Of a stretch of 64,000 bases of DNA, positions 47,401 to 54,259 are shown piece after piece. The stretch's first letter is position 1. Each line of letters starts with the position of its first letter. Origin of the DNA: Liolophura sinensis (taxonomy: Eukaryota; Mollusca; Polyplacophora; Chitonida; Chitonidae). A program made the position numbers and the translations under genes. The notes under the pieces are model-generated. The model did not search any database, was not told the DNA's origin, and saw nothing but the letters and a program-made list of their open reading frames with translations. Location of the stretch: assembly GCF_032854445.1 (NCBI RefSeq), contig NC_088304.1, forward strand, positions 22,085,704-22,149,703. The letters run 5' to 3'.

Positions 47401-49073
47401 GGAAATCTGTCGCTCTGTCAGTCAGTCAATAATATGACATTCTGTCGTTTAAATGCGAAGTATTTATAGGATCAAAGATCAAAGACAAAGACAAGCATTA
47501 AACTGTTGCAAGTTATTAAAGACATTGTCCAGGAAAATAGGTTGATTTATTTAACGACCAAAAAGCGTTTAAAACATAGGATGCTATCGTGGTCTGTTGG
47601 GACCTAGAGGTACCAGTGACGTCACAGCAATATTTTTGGCTTGAAATAGTTCATTTCAGGGTCCATTACTTGAAAACATTCATAGCTCTACATGGAGATG
47701 CATTTTGAATGATGAAATATAGCAACCCATGTGTGTCAAGTGGCAAAAAGCTGAAGTGACATCACTGGTTCAAATATGGTCAGAAAAGGCCATGGGAAAA
47801 TCAAACTATTTTCCCTGGACGATATTTAATGATCTTTCATCTGAAAGGTATTTCATGCTTGTATGTTCTTTGCCTTTAACGTCGACCATTCACTAAACGA
47901 AGGGCCCGAGAGTAAGACCACATGAAATCGTATAATCTTCACTTCACCATTACAAATTTGAATTCGTGCGCTTAGTGTCAGATATCGTTTAGTTAGGAAT
48001 GATGATGTTTTATTGTGTGTTTTTTTTTTCTGGCCTTCAGCGGCAGAAACCAGCAAAGTGTCCATCATCCTTCCAATAGTCATCGCCGTCTGTGTCATCC
48101 TCGTCATCATTGCTGTTCTTGTCTTCAGAAGGTGAGTCTGTCAGCTTCGTGTATCAGTTAAACAGTTAAACGGTGACAATCTATAACTGTCAGGTGACAC
48201 AACCGACAACTCAATCAAAGAATATTTTAAGCTAATGCTTCGAGTAAGCAACCAGTCATTCACTCAGACAGACGACCTATGCTACAACAATTCAATCAAT
48301 CAATAAACCCACTTACAGTATATGCTAGTTAACAAAACAACAAATCGTCCATTCAATTAATTGACCATCGAAGCGAAGCGGCGCTTGACAAGTGAGGTTG
48401 GTGGCTCGAATACAGTTCTCACTGGCTAGCGTATATGTTTAAGTCAGGAGATGTTTCAGGTGCCTGGTAAATTGTGGTGGTTCCGTAGCCCGGTTTTCTC
48501 TGTCCATAATGCGTTGTAGTGTAATTATTCATTTATTTAATTGTTCTTTCATGCCGTACTCCAGAATATTTCACTTATACGACAGCGTCCAGAAAATATG
48601 ATTTATTTATTTACTTATTTAATTGGTGTTTTAAGCCGCACTCAAGAATATTTCACTTCTGCGACGGCGACCAATATTATGGTGGGATGAAACCGGGCAG
48701 AGCCCGGGGGAAACCCACGACTATCCGCAGGCTACTGGCATACCTTCCCTCGTACGACCGGAGTGGAAGCCAGCATGAGCTGGACTTGAGCCCAAAATGA
48801 CTGCATTGGTGAGAGGCTCTAGAGTTATTGTGCTCTTTTAGAACGCTAACCACTCGGCGGCCATCTTGCGCGTTAAATACAAAACGTTGATGAGAAAATG
48901 AAAAAATATTTTAGTAGGTTGGTATAGAGTAATCATTGATTGCCTTTTAATTCAGGAAAAAGAAGAAGAGGGAAAGTGAGAAGTCTAAAGAGAAAAGCGA
49001 ACAGGTTGTGACGTATGATAAAATGCACCAACAGCCCGATGGTACGTACACGAAAAACAACTATGCGGCTTGA
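8524..49073 (+). CDS. PLAT-TSP1 type I transmembrane protein, seven coding exons (277 aa predicted)
   Basis: Seven exons with GT-AG introns join in one frame (97+142+97+91+198+91+118 nt = 834 nt). Predicted order: signal peptide (about 1-20), acidic spacer (21-33), PLAT/LH2 domain (about 34-132), linker, TSP1 repeat (about 146-200), TM helix (217-237), basic tail (238-277). PLAT domains are beta-sandwich modules that bind lipids or proteins near membranes; TSP1 repeats bind glycans and proteins outside the cell. A cell-surface receptor or adhesion role is inference. N-glycosylation sequons are seen at N85, N127, N140 and N190. The start is the first ATG after an in-frame stop at 8509-8511. 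I do not recognise an orthologue, so no symbol is given. Intron sizes are 21817, 11216, 587, 1524, 3748 and 824 bp. Uncertain points are the exon 2/3 junction, a tandem acceptor at exon 6 and a possible donor inside exon 7. Confidence -1.
9465..9606 (-). mobile_element. SINE family A, 5'-truncated
   Basis: 3' half only: TTTTACGCCGTGCTGAAGAA, GGCGGCCAGCATTATGG and CCCACGACCATCAACAGGTT. The tRNA head is absent. It lies in intron 1. Confidence -1.
12191..12262 (+). repeat. (TA)n microsatellite
   Basis: About 70 bp of almost pure TA, producing artificial Tyr-Ile frames on both strands. Confidence -1.
12604..12872 (-). mobile_element. SINE family A, full length
   Basis: Complete antisense copy from the T-rich tail to the tRNA-like head. 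Reversed, the head has A box TGGCTCAGTTGGTTAGCGCG and B box GAGTTCAAGTGC. Body blocks GGCGGCCAGCATTATGGT and CACGACCATCCACAGGTTGC are kept. Confidence -1.
14365..14540 (+). repeat. Dispersed repeat R, copy 2 (partial)
   Basis: Matches the middle and 3' part of repeat R: GTGAAACACGGCCTCTT, GAATTAGGTAATAC, GTTGCAGTTTATTAGACGCC, AGAGTTACTCAAGATACTGT. Confidence -1.
16290..16680 (+). repeat. 32-bp minisatellite, diverged
   Basis: About 12 units built on CAGCTAGACA, CTATACAAC and AACTCAGGTATA blocks. The period of 32 is clearest at 16570-16670. Confidence -1.
19981..20295 (-). pseudogene. Reverse-transcriptase fragment (retroelement relic)
   Basis: An open frame of 105 codons reads FSIKYLFMGSKMPTGSVYGV then YISRL and, about 12 residues on, DDFHQRP and LMCQGYSIERI. 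This fits the conserved C-terminal region of a class of invertebrate retroelement polymerases with F-x-F-x-I, a S-x-x-P segment, YGVYISQL and a distal D-F-x-x-R/LL-x-Q-G-F block. The catalytic part is not seen, so this is a truncated relic in intron 1, antisense to the host gene. Exact clade not assigned. Confidence -1.
21451..21532 (+). repeat. 27-bp tandem triplet
   Basis: Three units of CACGGATGGGATTTGTGG plus ATTCTTCTA; the third differs at two sites. Confidence -1.
21605..21955 (+). mobile_element. Composite: SINE family B head followed by a SINE family A 3' end
   Basis: Bases 21605-21768 carry a different tRNA-like head (TAGAGCGTCC, then GATCAGTCTTGGGTCGAGTC) and the family B body (CTTCCTCGCTTTGACGTTCA, AACGACTGGTTGACCCGTAT). 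Bases 21815-21955 are family A 3' sequence (CCTGCGGATGGTCATGGGTT, AATATTCTTGAGTGCGGC, ATAAATAAATAA). Either one inserted next to the other or the two recombined. Confidence -1.
23552..23810 (+). mobile_element. SINE family A, rearranged with two 3' ends
   Basis: Head remnant (GCACGCTAGCAGGG, CAGTGCGGTCGC, GGGTTCAAGTTCAGCT) runs straight into a first 3' end (CCTCCCACCATAATGCTG, TATTCTTGAGTACCAATAAA), then body and a second 3' end with the same CCTCCCACCATAATGCTG block. An internal deletion plus duplication, or two nested copies. Confidence -1.
24515..24735 (+). repeat. About 38-bp minisatellite, diverged
   Basis: Five or six units each with GTGTATTTCTAGA followed by TGGTNNNTATGTNATNTTTG-like sequence. 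Confidence -1.
26068..26175 (+). repeat. Dispersed repeat D, copy 2
   Basis: Second copy of the repeat at 165-262. It underlies much of a 109-codon open frame here (25985-26314), which is therefore unlikely to be a gene. Confidence -1.
27478..28130 (+). repeat. 37-bp minisatellite
   Basis: About 17 units on AGTACACAATGTAGCACC and TGTGAAGAATTATACTCC. Later units change to TGTTGTACTCTGTGAGG and AATTATAACACAG. Decayed members persist beyond the next array to about 29100. Confidence -1.
28150..28605 (+). repeat. 32-bp minisatellite derived from the neighbouring 37-bp array
   Basis: About 14 units of CACCATACCAGTATTGTACT and CTGCAATTGTAA. Alignment with late 37-bp units suggests a 5-bp loss after TTGTACTCTG. 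It has no stops in several frames, giving spurious minus-strand frames of up to 163 codons. Confidence -1.
30000..30340 (+). repeat. Degenerate repeat of about 60-67 bp before exon 2
   Basis: Four or five units with AAACCGAATTCGTCAAAAGT, AATAC, GTTAGACAA and AATGAATTGT blocks, about 100 bp before exon 2. Confidence -1.
30438..30579 (+). CDS. Exon 2: N-terminal half of the PLAT domain
   Basis: The acceptor is a T-rich tract ending TTTTACAG. Residues 33-80 read EYTLIFKTA then KGAGTDGDVMMKLTG, matching the classic PLAT start (beta strand, then A-G-T-D-x-x-V and L-x-G). The exon ends ...KFGRGR, which joins exon 3 to give F-x-R-G-R-x-D-R-F, the conserved PLAT motif seen in LOXHD1-type repeats. 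This favours donor GTTAGT at 30580 paired with the CAG acceptor before 41796. An alternative donor GTAGGT at 30576 with acceptor at 41797 also keeps frame but drops two residues (G and R) from that motif. Residue D49 lies where many PLAT domains bind calcium. Confidence -1.
30580..32215 (+). repeat. 54-bp minisatellite seeded from exon 2 end and donor
   Basis: About 25 units of GTGACGTGGTTAATGTCTTT then ATGTTTGTGTCCCC and ACATCACAACTTCTCAGAAA. It begins at the exon 2 splice donor. A longer unit including 31-37 nt of the exon end recurs at 30632-30662 and 32009-32045. Units between 30960 and 31990 are nearly identical; the edges are diverged. Confidence -1.
33882..34033 (+). repeat. 42-bp minisatellite
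   Basis: Nearly four units of GAATACGCAAGTTTATGAAA, AGTAACTGTACTTGTACCCA and CA, one with an internal duplication of TTTATGAAAAGTAACTG. Confidence -1.
34170..35135 (+). repeat. 32-bp minisatellite
   Basis: About 30 units of CGCCAGTTTATCATTTGTGA plus ACGGACTGAATA. There are signs of higher-order structure: a block with GACTTCGAAAGTTTACCATT recurs at about 34310, 34670 and 34990. Confidence -1.
35222..35462 (-). mobile_element. SINE family B
   Basis: Reversed, it begins with a tRNA-like head, A box GATGGCTGAGTTGGTAGAGC and B box GGGTCAATCCTGGGTC, then the family B body shared with 21605-21768 (TCGCTTGGCGTTCAACATG, CAACTGGTTGACCC). Confidence -1.
37102..37371 (-). mobile_element. SINE family A, full length with target-site duplication
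   Basis: Complete antisense copy. Flanks CCAAGTTCCAGATT (37088-37101) and CCAAGTTCCAAATT (37372-37385) form a 14-bp duplication with one mismatch. Reversed head: A box TGGCTCAGTTGGTTAGCGCG, B box GAGTTCAAGTCC. The best copy for defining the family's ends. Confidence -1.
38291..38382. repeat. Perfect 39-bp inverted repeat (hairpin), 14-nt loop
   Basis: Left arm 38291-38329 (starts GACGGGTAGAATTTGCGCCG) and right arm 38344-38382 are exact reverse complements. Imperfect pairing continues outward into a T run on the left and an A run on the right. The AT loop is TATATATATGATGC. Confidence -1.
38402..38462 (+). repeat. (TG)n microsatellite
   Basis: About 60 bp of TG with a few interruptions, directly after the hairpin. 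Confidence -1.
40309..40350 (+). repeat. C-rich run
   Basis: Long C tracts broken by ACACACAC and CTC. Confidence -1.
41405..41640 (-). mobile_element. SINE family A
   Basis: Antisense copy just before exon 3: CCTCAAGAATATTTCACTTA, GGCGGCCAGCATAATGG, CACGACCATCTGCAGGTTGC, AGCCAGCATGAGCTGGACTT and the end of the head (TAGCGCGCTAA). Confidence -1.
41796..41892 (+). CDS. Exon 3: middle of the PLAT domain
   Basis: The acceptor is a strong pyrimidine tract ending CTCCTTCAG. It codes for REDRFNLTDMTYIG, then the strand CSVQLWT and SWILDT, matching PLAT D-x-F, the conserved L/I-G turn, the core strand and W-x-L-D. It contains the only PLAT cysteine (C96) and sequon N85-L-T. The donor is GTAAGC at 41893, phase 0. 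The last 15 nt of the exon are also the first part of the repeat unit that fills the start of intron 3. Confidence -1.
41878..42247 (+). repeat. 41-bp minisatellite containing the exon 3 splice donor
   Basis: Nine units that start TGGATCCTCGATACAGTAAG and continue CTACAGTATT and GTCATGAGTAG. The first unit straddles the exon 3/intron 3 boundary. Units 1, 6, 7 and 9 keep GTAAGC. The array fills more than half of the 587-bp intron. Confidence -1.
42297..42322 (+). repeat. (ATC)n microsatellite
   Basis: About eight ATC units in intron 3. Confidence -1.
42480..42570 (+). CDS. Exon 4: C-terminal strands of PLAT and linker
   Basis: The acceptor is TTCTTCTTTTTGTTAG. It reads LTIVDWKTDDKAVFNVSKRI, fitting the closing PLAT strands (V-x-V, then a strand with F-x-V), then a charged linker with the sequon N140-R-T. 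The usual W-x-x-F/Y-P-C-N ending of PLAT is not well kept. The donor is GTGAGT, phase 1. Confidence -1.
42695..43735 (+). repeat. 41-bp minisatellite resembling SINE family A 3' sequence
   Basis: About 25 units of CCATTTCGTTTCCTCCCATC, AAAATGCTGGTGTAATCAAA and G. The block GTTTCCTCCCACCAAAATGC, TGG differs by one base from the SINE block GTTTCCTCCCACCATAATGC, TGG. It fills two thirds of intron 4. Confidence -1.
44095..44292 (+). CDS. Exon 5: thrombospondin type 1 repeat
   Basis: This phase 1-1 exon encodes one whole TSP1 repeat, the usual phasing for a shuffled module. It has W149-x-x-W152-x-x-W155 (tryptophan ladder and C-mannosylation motif) and C158-S-G-T-C-P-T-G165, which fits the POFUT2 O-fucosylation site C-x-x-S/T-C-x-x-G. 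R-T-R-D-C, GGGAC and C-P-L-P-E-C follow. There are seven cysteines (158, 162, 173, 180, 185, 195, 200) where six are typical; C180 looks like the extra one. Sequon N190-E-T is present. The donor is GTAAGT; the acceptor TTGGCAG has a weak pyrimidine tract. Confidence -1.
45745..46025 (+). repeat. Dispersed repeat R, copy 3
   Basis: Matches repeat R: GAGTATAAAACCAGA, AAATACAGCCTCTTG, CAGAGTTAGGTAAAGAATG, AATAGCAATTTAT and AATCCTGAAAATG. More diverged than copies 1 and 4. Confidence -1.
46140..46410 (+). mobile_element. SINE family A with long A-rich tail
   Basis: CAGTGCGGTCGCTGTGAGTT, AGTCCAGCTCATGTTGGCTT, a shortened body and AAATAAATAAATAAATAA followed by (AAAAT)n to 46400. The A-box part of the head is largely lost. 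Confidence -1.
47521..47825. mobile_element. Palindromic MITE-like element in intron 5
   Basis: The outer ends TTGTCCAGGAAAATA and (inverted) TCGTCCAGGGAAAATA match. Inner arms match too: ACCAGTGACGTCAC at about 47612 and, inverted, ACCAGTGATGTCAC at about 47756-47769. It is about 300 bp with no ORF. The left arm holds a perfect CRE palindrome TGACGTCA at 47617-47624. Confidence -1.
48041..48131 (+). CDS. Exon 6: transmembrane segment
   Basis: The acceptor is a long T run ending GGCCTTCAG. After a short juxtamembrane stretch, residues 217-237 (IILPIVIAVCVILVIIAVLVF) form an uninterrupted hydrophobic helix, followed by arginines: a type I topology with the stop-transfer charge inside. A second CAG six bases later (start 48047) stays in frame and would remove two residues. 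The donor is GTGAGT, phase 2. Confidence -1.
48526..48588 (-). mobile_element. SINE family A fragment
   Basis: Only the 3' end in antisense: CATGCCGTACTCCAGAATAT, TTCACTTATACGACAGCG. It sits right before a larger copy in intron 6. Confidence -1.
48603..48868 (-). mobile_element. SINE family A in intron 6
   Basis: Near full-length antisense copy (TATTTATTTACTTATTTAAT tail, CACTCAAGAATATTTCACTT, GAAACCGGGCAGAGCCCGGG, AGCCAGCATGAGCTGGACTT, AACGCTAACCACT). It fills about a third of the 824-bp intron, ending some 90 bp before exon 7. Confidence -1.
48956..49073 (+). CDS. Exon 7: basic cytoplasmic tail and stop
   Basis: The acceptor is TTTTAATTCAG. The tail starts with a run of lysines and arginines continuing the stop-transfer signal of exon 6, then a Ser/Lys/Glu-rich stretch, then VVTYDKM and a tyrosine-containing C-terminus ending NNYAA, with TGA at 49071-49073. 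Y259-D-K-M fits both YxxM (PI3K p85 SH2) and the YxxPhi sorting motif; this is pattern only. A GTACGT at 49042 could act as a donor and replace the last residues by a further exon I did not find. Confidence -1.
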
Positions 49074-49126
49074 TATGGCCACACAAACTTGAGAAGATCC
49101 GCATTGCCCATCGATGTCGAGGACAG

Positions 49127-49132
49127 AATAAA
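49127..49132 (+). terminator. Possible poly(A) signal
   Basis: AATAAA 54 nt after the stop codon of exon 7. It is the nearest hexamer; a longer 3' UTR using later sites is possible. Confidence -1.
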
Positions 49133-50307
49133 GACGAAGGCAAGTTTTGCGAGCAAAAGATTCGGCACAGGTGTTCAGGGAAGAAACACGAGCACAGGTT
49201 ACAAGACACTGATTGGAAGATACTTTATTGATAACTGGACAGATCACCCGATCGAAAAGTCTGAAGCATGCGTGCGTTTTAAGCTGTGGTCGTCTGTTCA
49301 ACATTTTCTAAGGAAGGTTTAGTTATTTTCGCATGAATTTCTTGAAAGTGTAAATGTGTATCCCGGAGGTGGGCATCTCTGTAAATGGATTGTTTTGGGA
49401 CCAGGCACGTGTAGCTGTGCACGAAGGAGTACATGGATCTAACATTTTTTGGTTTTGAAAAGTTGTAGGATGGTTCCCTCTAAGGAAGCTGAGTTATGTA
49501 AAGTTGTGTACAGCTGAACACGAGGTCATTAAAGGTCTCAACACTAACAAAATACATCAAATATCGGAAAATCTTCATATTTGCAAAGCATTACCTAGTA
49601 GTTCTGTATATTTCGCTGTGAATCTGCAAAGTGCCTTCTGTGTACGTTGATGCTAAAATTGGGCTCCCCTTTCATGTAAGGGGAGATAACCATGGTTAAC
49701 AGATGAAGATGTCATGACGTTAGTCTCGCTGAATCTTATAGTGCCTCGTGGTTCTTGGTTTCTTGAAAAATTCAACAAGAATTAAAATCAAATTAATTAA
49801 ATTAATTAAAATCAAAAGCACGCGTGTGAGATTCTCAATCATTTCTACATTAGAATTTCGTGGTGTTCTCTCGTCAAAATGCTGTCCGTTGTCGTTGCAT
49901 TTTAAACTGATTAGCCATACCAAAGTCAGAATGTACCCTGCACGGACGCCAGATAACGCGAGACAACACGGGGTTTAGCGTGACTATCGTCAACTGTGTC
50001 TCATGGAAATTCAATGGCAGACCTGTCCATATTGACATGATGCTGACATTTTGTCATCTACTAAAACGACCCCATGTCATGATTACTTGTAATATTCTTT
50101 GGATTTACTTACCTCCGGAATTCTGTTAGAGTTGTGGGCCTATACGAGACTGGTTGTTCAAAGATGTATTAAAAGTTAAATATTCTGCAGTATTCCTCGT
50201 GCGTTGTCTAGGAAGTGAACTAGTTCTTCCGGGACAGAATTTGAACTGAGACGTAACGTAAAATGCTGTTCTTTCTCTACAGCTGTCAACAAACCGTATA
50301 GCGACTA

Positions 50308-50563
50308 CACTCCAAAAATGAAATTGTTAATTTTAACAGAAAGTCTGTTGTTTGAGTGATGCTAGAGTGTATTCTCTTATTGTAGCAGATTATTCTGTTA
50401 TATACAACACATATATTCTATTCATTCATCACAAAGATTCTGTTAAACGAACAGGATATCATGTTGAACATAACACAGAATTATGTTATAATAACAGAAT
50501 ACATTTTAGCATCACTCAGACAACAGAATTTTTGTTAAAATTAACAGATTCATTTTTTGAGTG
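50308..50563. mobile_element. MITE with about 58-bp TIRs and TA duplication
   Basis: Ends CACTCCAAAAATGAAATTGT and, inverted, CACTCAAAAAATGAATCTGT; the arms remain alignable for about 58 bp, up to TGAGTGATGCTA on each side. The element is flanked by TA at 50306-50307 and 50564-50565. TA target and CACT-type ends point to the Tc1/mariner superfamily. 256 bp, no transposase. Confidence -1.
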
Positions 50564-50754
50564 TATGCGGTTCAAACGGTTTCGATCTTGGCGATAGGTC
50601 AGGAGGCTTGTCAGGAGCATGGCGGGTAGTGGTTTCCTTGGTAGGTTTAACAGCAGCCATAAACTCACCCCAATACAGAAAGATTGGAGTTTCAGCCCAG
50701 ATAGGATAACTCCATAGATATGTTATTGATAAATCTTACTACAACCTTTGTCGG

Positions 50755-50797
50755 ACCTGTGAAATATTCTTGAGTGCGGCGTGAAACAATTAAATAC
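50755..50797 (+). mobile_element. SINE family A 3'-end fragment
   Basis: GTGAAATATTCTTGAGTGCG then GCGTGAAACAATTAAATA: only the last 40 or so bases of the family. Confidence -1.
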
Positions 50798-50997
50798 TAC
50801 ACTTTTGAACAACCAAACTCTCGCGTTATAATAGACCTCCATATGTAGATTTACTTCGTGTACTAAAATACGACTGTCTTCCTTTCCACTGGAAACATTG
50901 TCTTGTACATCTACTTAGTAAGTATATATGGTTAGTATGTTGAAATATTAGTGTATCTTTTACAGTTGTTGCTTCATGAATGTATATAACTACATGT

Positions 50998-51208
50998 AAT
51001 GGCTCTGGAGCCTATCACCAATGTGGCCGCTGTGAGTTCAAGTCGAGCTCATGTTGGATTCCTCTCCGGAAGACTTTCCAGCAACCAGCGTGGGTTTCCC
51101 CTGGGTTCTGCCCGGTTTCCTCCCGCCTTAATGCTGGCCGTCGTCGTATAAGTGAAATATTCTTAAGTACGTCGTAAAACTCCAATCAAATAAATAAATA
51201 AATATAAA
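50998..51208 (+). mobile_element. SINE family A
   Basis: Lacks the A box but keeps CCAATGTGGCCGCTGTGAGT, TCCTCTCCGGAAGACTTTCC, TTTCCTCCCGCCTTAATGCT, the AATATTCTTAAGTACGTCG end and an (AAATA)n tail. Confidence -1.
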
Positions 51209-53227
51209 TACATGTATGTATATAATTGTCGTTGATCTTACATAAGAAGGTTTGTTTGCCTCATCACCACGGCCATTGTTCATTCCTGTTATTTGGATTC
51301 AATGGAGTCTACCTGTACATTGACATTTTACCATATACTAAACGTGTTGTAACCATTGTTGGTCGAGTCAAACGTGTCGCCATTGCGACGTGAAGTACGG
51401 TATCATGTGACATTGATCGGAGGACCAGTTGCCATCATTTAGTGTATCTTATTTGTAGCCATGAACTGTGAGCTCTTAAAGATTCCTGTGAAGGAGTAAG
51501 GCGCGAAAGGGTGGGGTGAGTAGGTAGGAGGGGAAATAGGTGGGTGGAGTATTTTGCAAACTGCGGACAAATGACCTTGTGCTAGTTTTTCCTAGCGTAT
51601 TCGTGTTGAGCTAAAATGTAGAACTTGTCAAGGTAATAAAATACCAAAGGCGTATAGCCACCTATTTACTGTTGACGTATGATGTTTCAACCATTTTGAA
51701 AGTGTCATTTGTACAGCAACCTATTATGTAGTTATTAATTTGAAATGTTAAAATATTCTGTGAAAGAAAAATCGTTGGGGATCCAAAGTAATGTTGGATA
51801 CAACACTGTGAATCAGTGGTACAGCAAATTCTGTTTTCTTAACACAGTGCTGTGTGCTACAGATACAACTGGTATCCTAATGTTTAGGCTATGGATATTT
51901 TATACAGTGCTGTGTACCCACTGGTGTGATGAAATTTTTGTGTACATATATATAGTGCTTGGTAAATGCGTCCACCCGGGGAATCTAAAGACCCTTTCCA
52001 TTGTAAATCAATTAGAGGAAACAGAGTTTATTCCAAAATTGCAACCACAAGATGTAAACATAATGTTTTTAACACCTGTTTAATGTTATTGTTATGACAT
52101 CTTGAGCATGTAATAATATCACCGATGTCAATAGTAAGCTAAACATATTGTTTTGACATAAAAAATCACCGACTATATACCATGTCTTCGTTCATGTCCG
52201 GGATGACAATTACGTTCTCGTCCACGAAGAGAAGACTTGTAAAGAGGTAATTTCATTGAACAGTAAATAAAAAAAACGGTTATTGATACTATTTCATGTA
52301 GTCTGGTTTGTGATTTTTTCAGAGAAAAATTATTATCTCAGAATTATGGCTACATATTTATATACACAAGGAGATTCAGTAATTGGTTAATAAATGAGTA
52401 AGTTTTACGAGTATACCGTTATGGCTTTTATAGGCCACTTTAGGTGATTACCTCCCCCTGACGTCATGTGGCGTTAATTCATTTTGCACGTACGCAGTAT
52501 ACGTCACTGGTGCATTCATTTGATCTAACGTTTTTGTTGTTTAGCATAAACCACCATTCCTATCTCCATTTGGGAGGAATTGCAGTTATCCAACAAGCTA
52601 TGTGTGTTTTGCGGCCAAACTGTTGGCGAAAGACTTTGTCGCTAGTTGTTTATTCTTTTTTTATGTGTTAATTTTCCTGTATGTATTGGTGCTTCATTGA
52701 TTACGATGTTCGTGTATATTTGCAAAATTAGAGCGTTTCTGACAGGATGCATTCTACATTATCATCGTAAATGGGTGTAAATAGATTACAAATGAGTCTA
52801 AATCCAGTCGTGCAGTTAGTGAAATAGCCCAATGTATGTGATCGTCCACATGTGTTGTATGCGTTGAATTGTAATAAAAAGTATGGAAGACCCACACAAA
52901 TGTAACTGTATAGAAATACTGATTCCGTTGTTTGTGGAGTGTACATGTAGCATTCAGTCAGTTGTTATTAGCCCTGCGTGAATGACCACTGCGCATGTAT
53001 TTAACTTAGAACCACAGTTTACCCGATTCGTACATAAGCACTTGACAAACCTCCTGACTTAAAGTTACAACCAAACCAGTTAGAGGTCGATCATTGGTAC
53101 ACATAATGGCTTTCTGTGGTAGCCAGAAGAATAGATCAATTCCAGGTGGTACTGGGGCCCCCTGTGGGCATAGTGCTAGGCGTGATAGCGCAGAACCACG
53201 ACAAAGACGACAGCGCAGCGTATTGAC

Positions 53228-53408
53228 TTAGGAGCCGCTCACCAATGCGGTTGTTGTGAGTTCAAGCCCACCTTCATGTTGGCTTCGTCTGCCTTCGTAG
53301 ATCTTCGCAATGTCTGCCAGCAGCCTGCGGATGGTCGTGGGCTTCTCCCGGGCTCTACCCAGTTTCTTCCTGCCTTCATGTTGACCGACGTCGTGAAATT
53401 CTGAAATA
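53228..53408 (+). mobile_element. SINE family A, decayed
   Basis: CTCACCAATGCGGTTGTTGT, AGCAGCCTGCGGATGGTCGT and TTCTTCCTGCCTTCATGTTG are recognisable. The terminal tail is lost. Confidence -1.
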
Positions 53409-53659
53409 CTAGTTACACATGTATTGTGACTCGATCCCCGTGCAGCCAATCACTAACCCACTGGTCCAAACTAAACCTTCCACTGAGCAAATGACACTCT
53501 GACAATGACATCTTGTCGAGTCACTCTCACATGTGTATATAACAACTACAGAAACAGGACGGCAGATATCACTAACAATGTGGCGTAAAACAGGAATGCT
53601 AGGAGCATTTTTATTCAAATTAACCGCTTAGATACAAAAGATAACGCGGTAATATGAAA

Positions 53660-53960
53660 TCCTGGTAAGGCGTTATTACGAGATGAAATAAGTCATTATC
53701 ACGAGATGGAGAAAGGCGTTATCACGAGATAGAATAAGACGTTATCACGAGATGGAGTAAGGCGTTATCACAAAATGGAGTAAGGTGTTGTCACGAAATG
53801 GAGTAAGGCACTATCACGAGGTGTAGTAAGGCGTCATCACGAGGTGGAGTCAGGTGCTATCACGAGCTGGAATTGAGTAAGGCGTTACCACGAGACAGTA
53901 AGCTTTAATCACAAGAAAGTAAGTCGTCATTACCAGGCCATAAGTTGTTGTCATACAGAT
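53660..53960 (+). repeat. 24-bp minisatellite
   Basis: About 12 units of AAGGCGTTATCACGAGATGG and AGTA, decaying to the right. Related pieces recur at 54690-54727 and 55078-55130, either side of an inserted element. Confidence -1.
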
Positions 53961-54000
53961 AGTGCATATACTGCGGGATGGGAAACTCAAGAATTGTCAG

Positions 54001-54259
54001 GGGGCCTCCTTGGCTCAGTCGGTTAGCGCGCTAGCGCAGCGTAATGACCCAAAAGCCTATCACCAATGTGGTCGCTGTGAGTTCAAGTACAGCTCATGCT
54101 GGCTCCCTCTCCGGCCTTAAGTGTGAAGTTCTGCGGATGGTCGTGGGTTTTCCCCTGGCTCTGCCCGGTTTCCTCCCGCCATAATGCTGGCCGCCGTCGT
54201 GAAAGTGAAATATTCTTGAGTACGCCGTAAAAGACTAAATCAAATAAATAAATAAATAA
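54001..54259 (+). mobile_element. SINE family A, full length
   Basis: Head with A box TGGCTCAGTCGGTTAGCGCG and B box GAGTTCAAGTAC, body, CGCCATAATGCTGGCCGCCG, AATATTCTTGAGTACGCCG and an (AAATA)n tail. It follows directly on a 24-bp tandem array. Confidence -1.

Larger units (their letters stand above)
44293..48040 (+). other. Intron 5 (3.7 kb)
   Basis: It contains a short (CT)n run at 44972-44987, a dispersed repeat copy, a SINE with an A-rich tail and a palindromic MITE-like element, listed separately. I see nothing in 44293-44971, 44988-45744, 46411-47520 or 47826-48040 apart from the pyrimidine-rich acceptor of exon 6. Confidence -1.

Noticed and set aside
54001-54080. tRNA gene with good A and B boxes
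   Set aside because: The same head recurs in several copies, each followed by the same SINE body and A-rich tail. No clean cloverleaf is formed.
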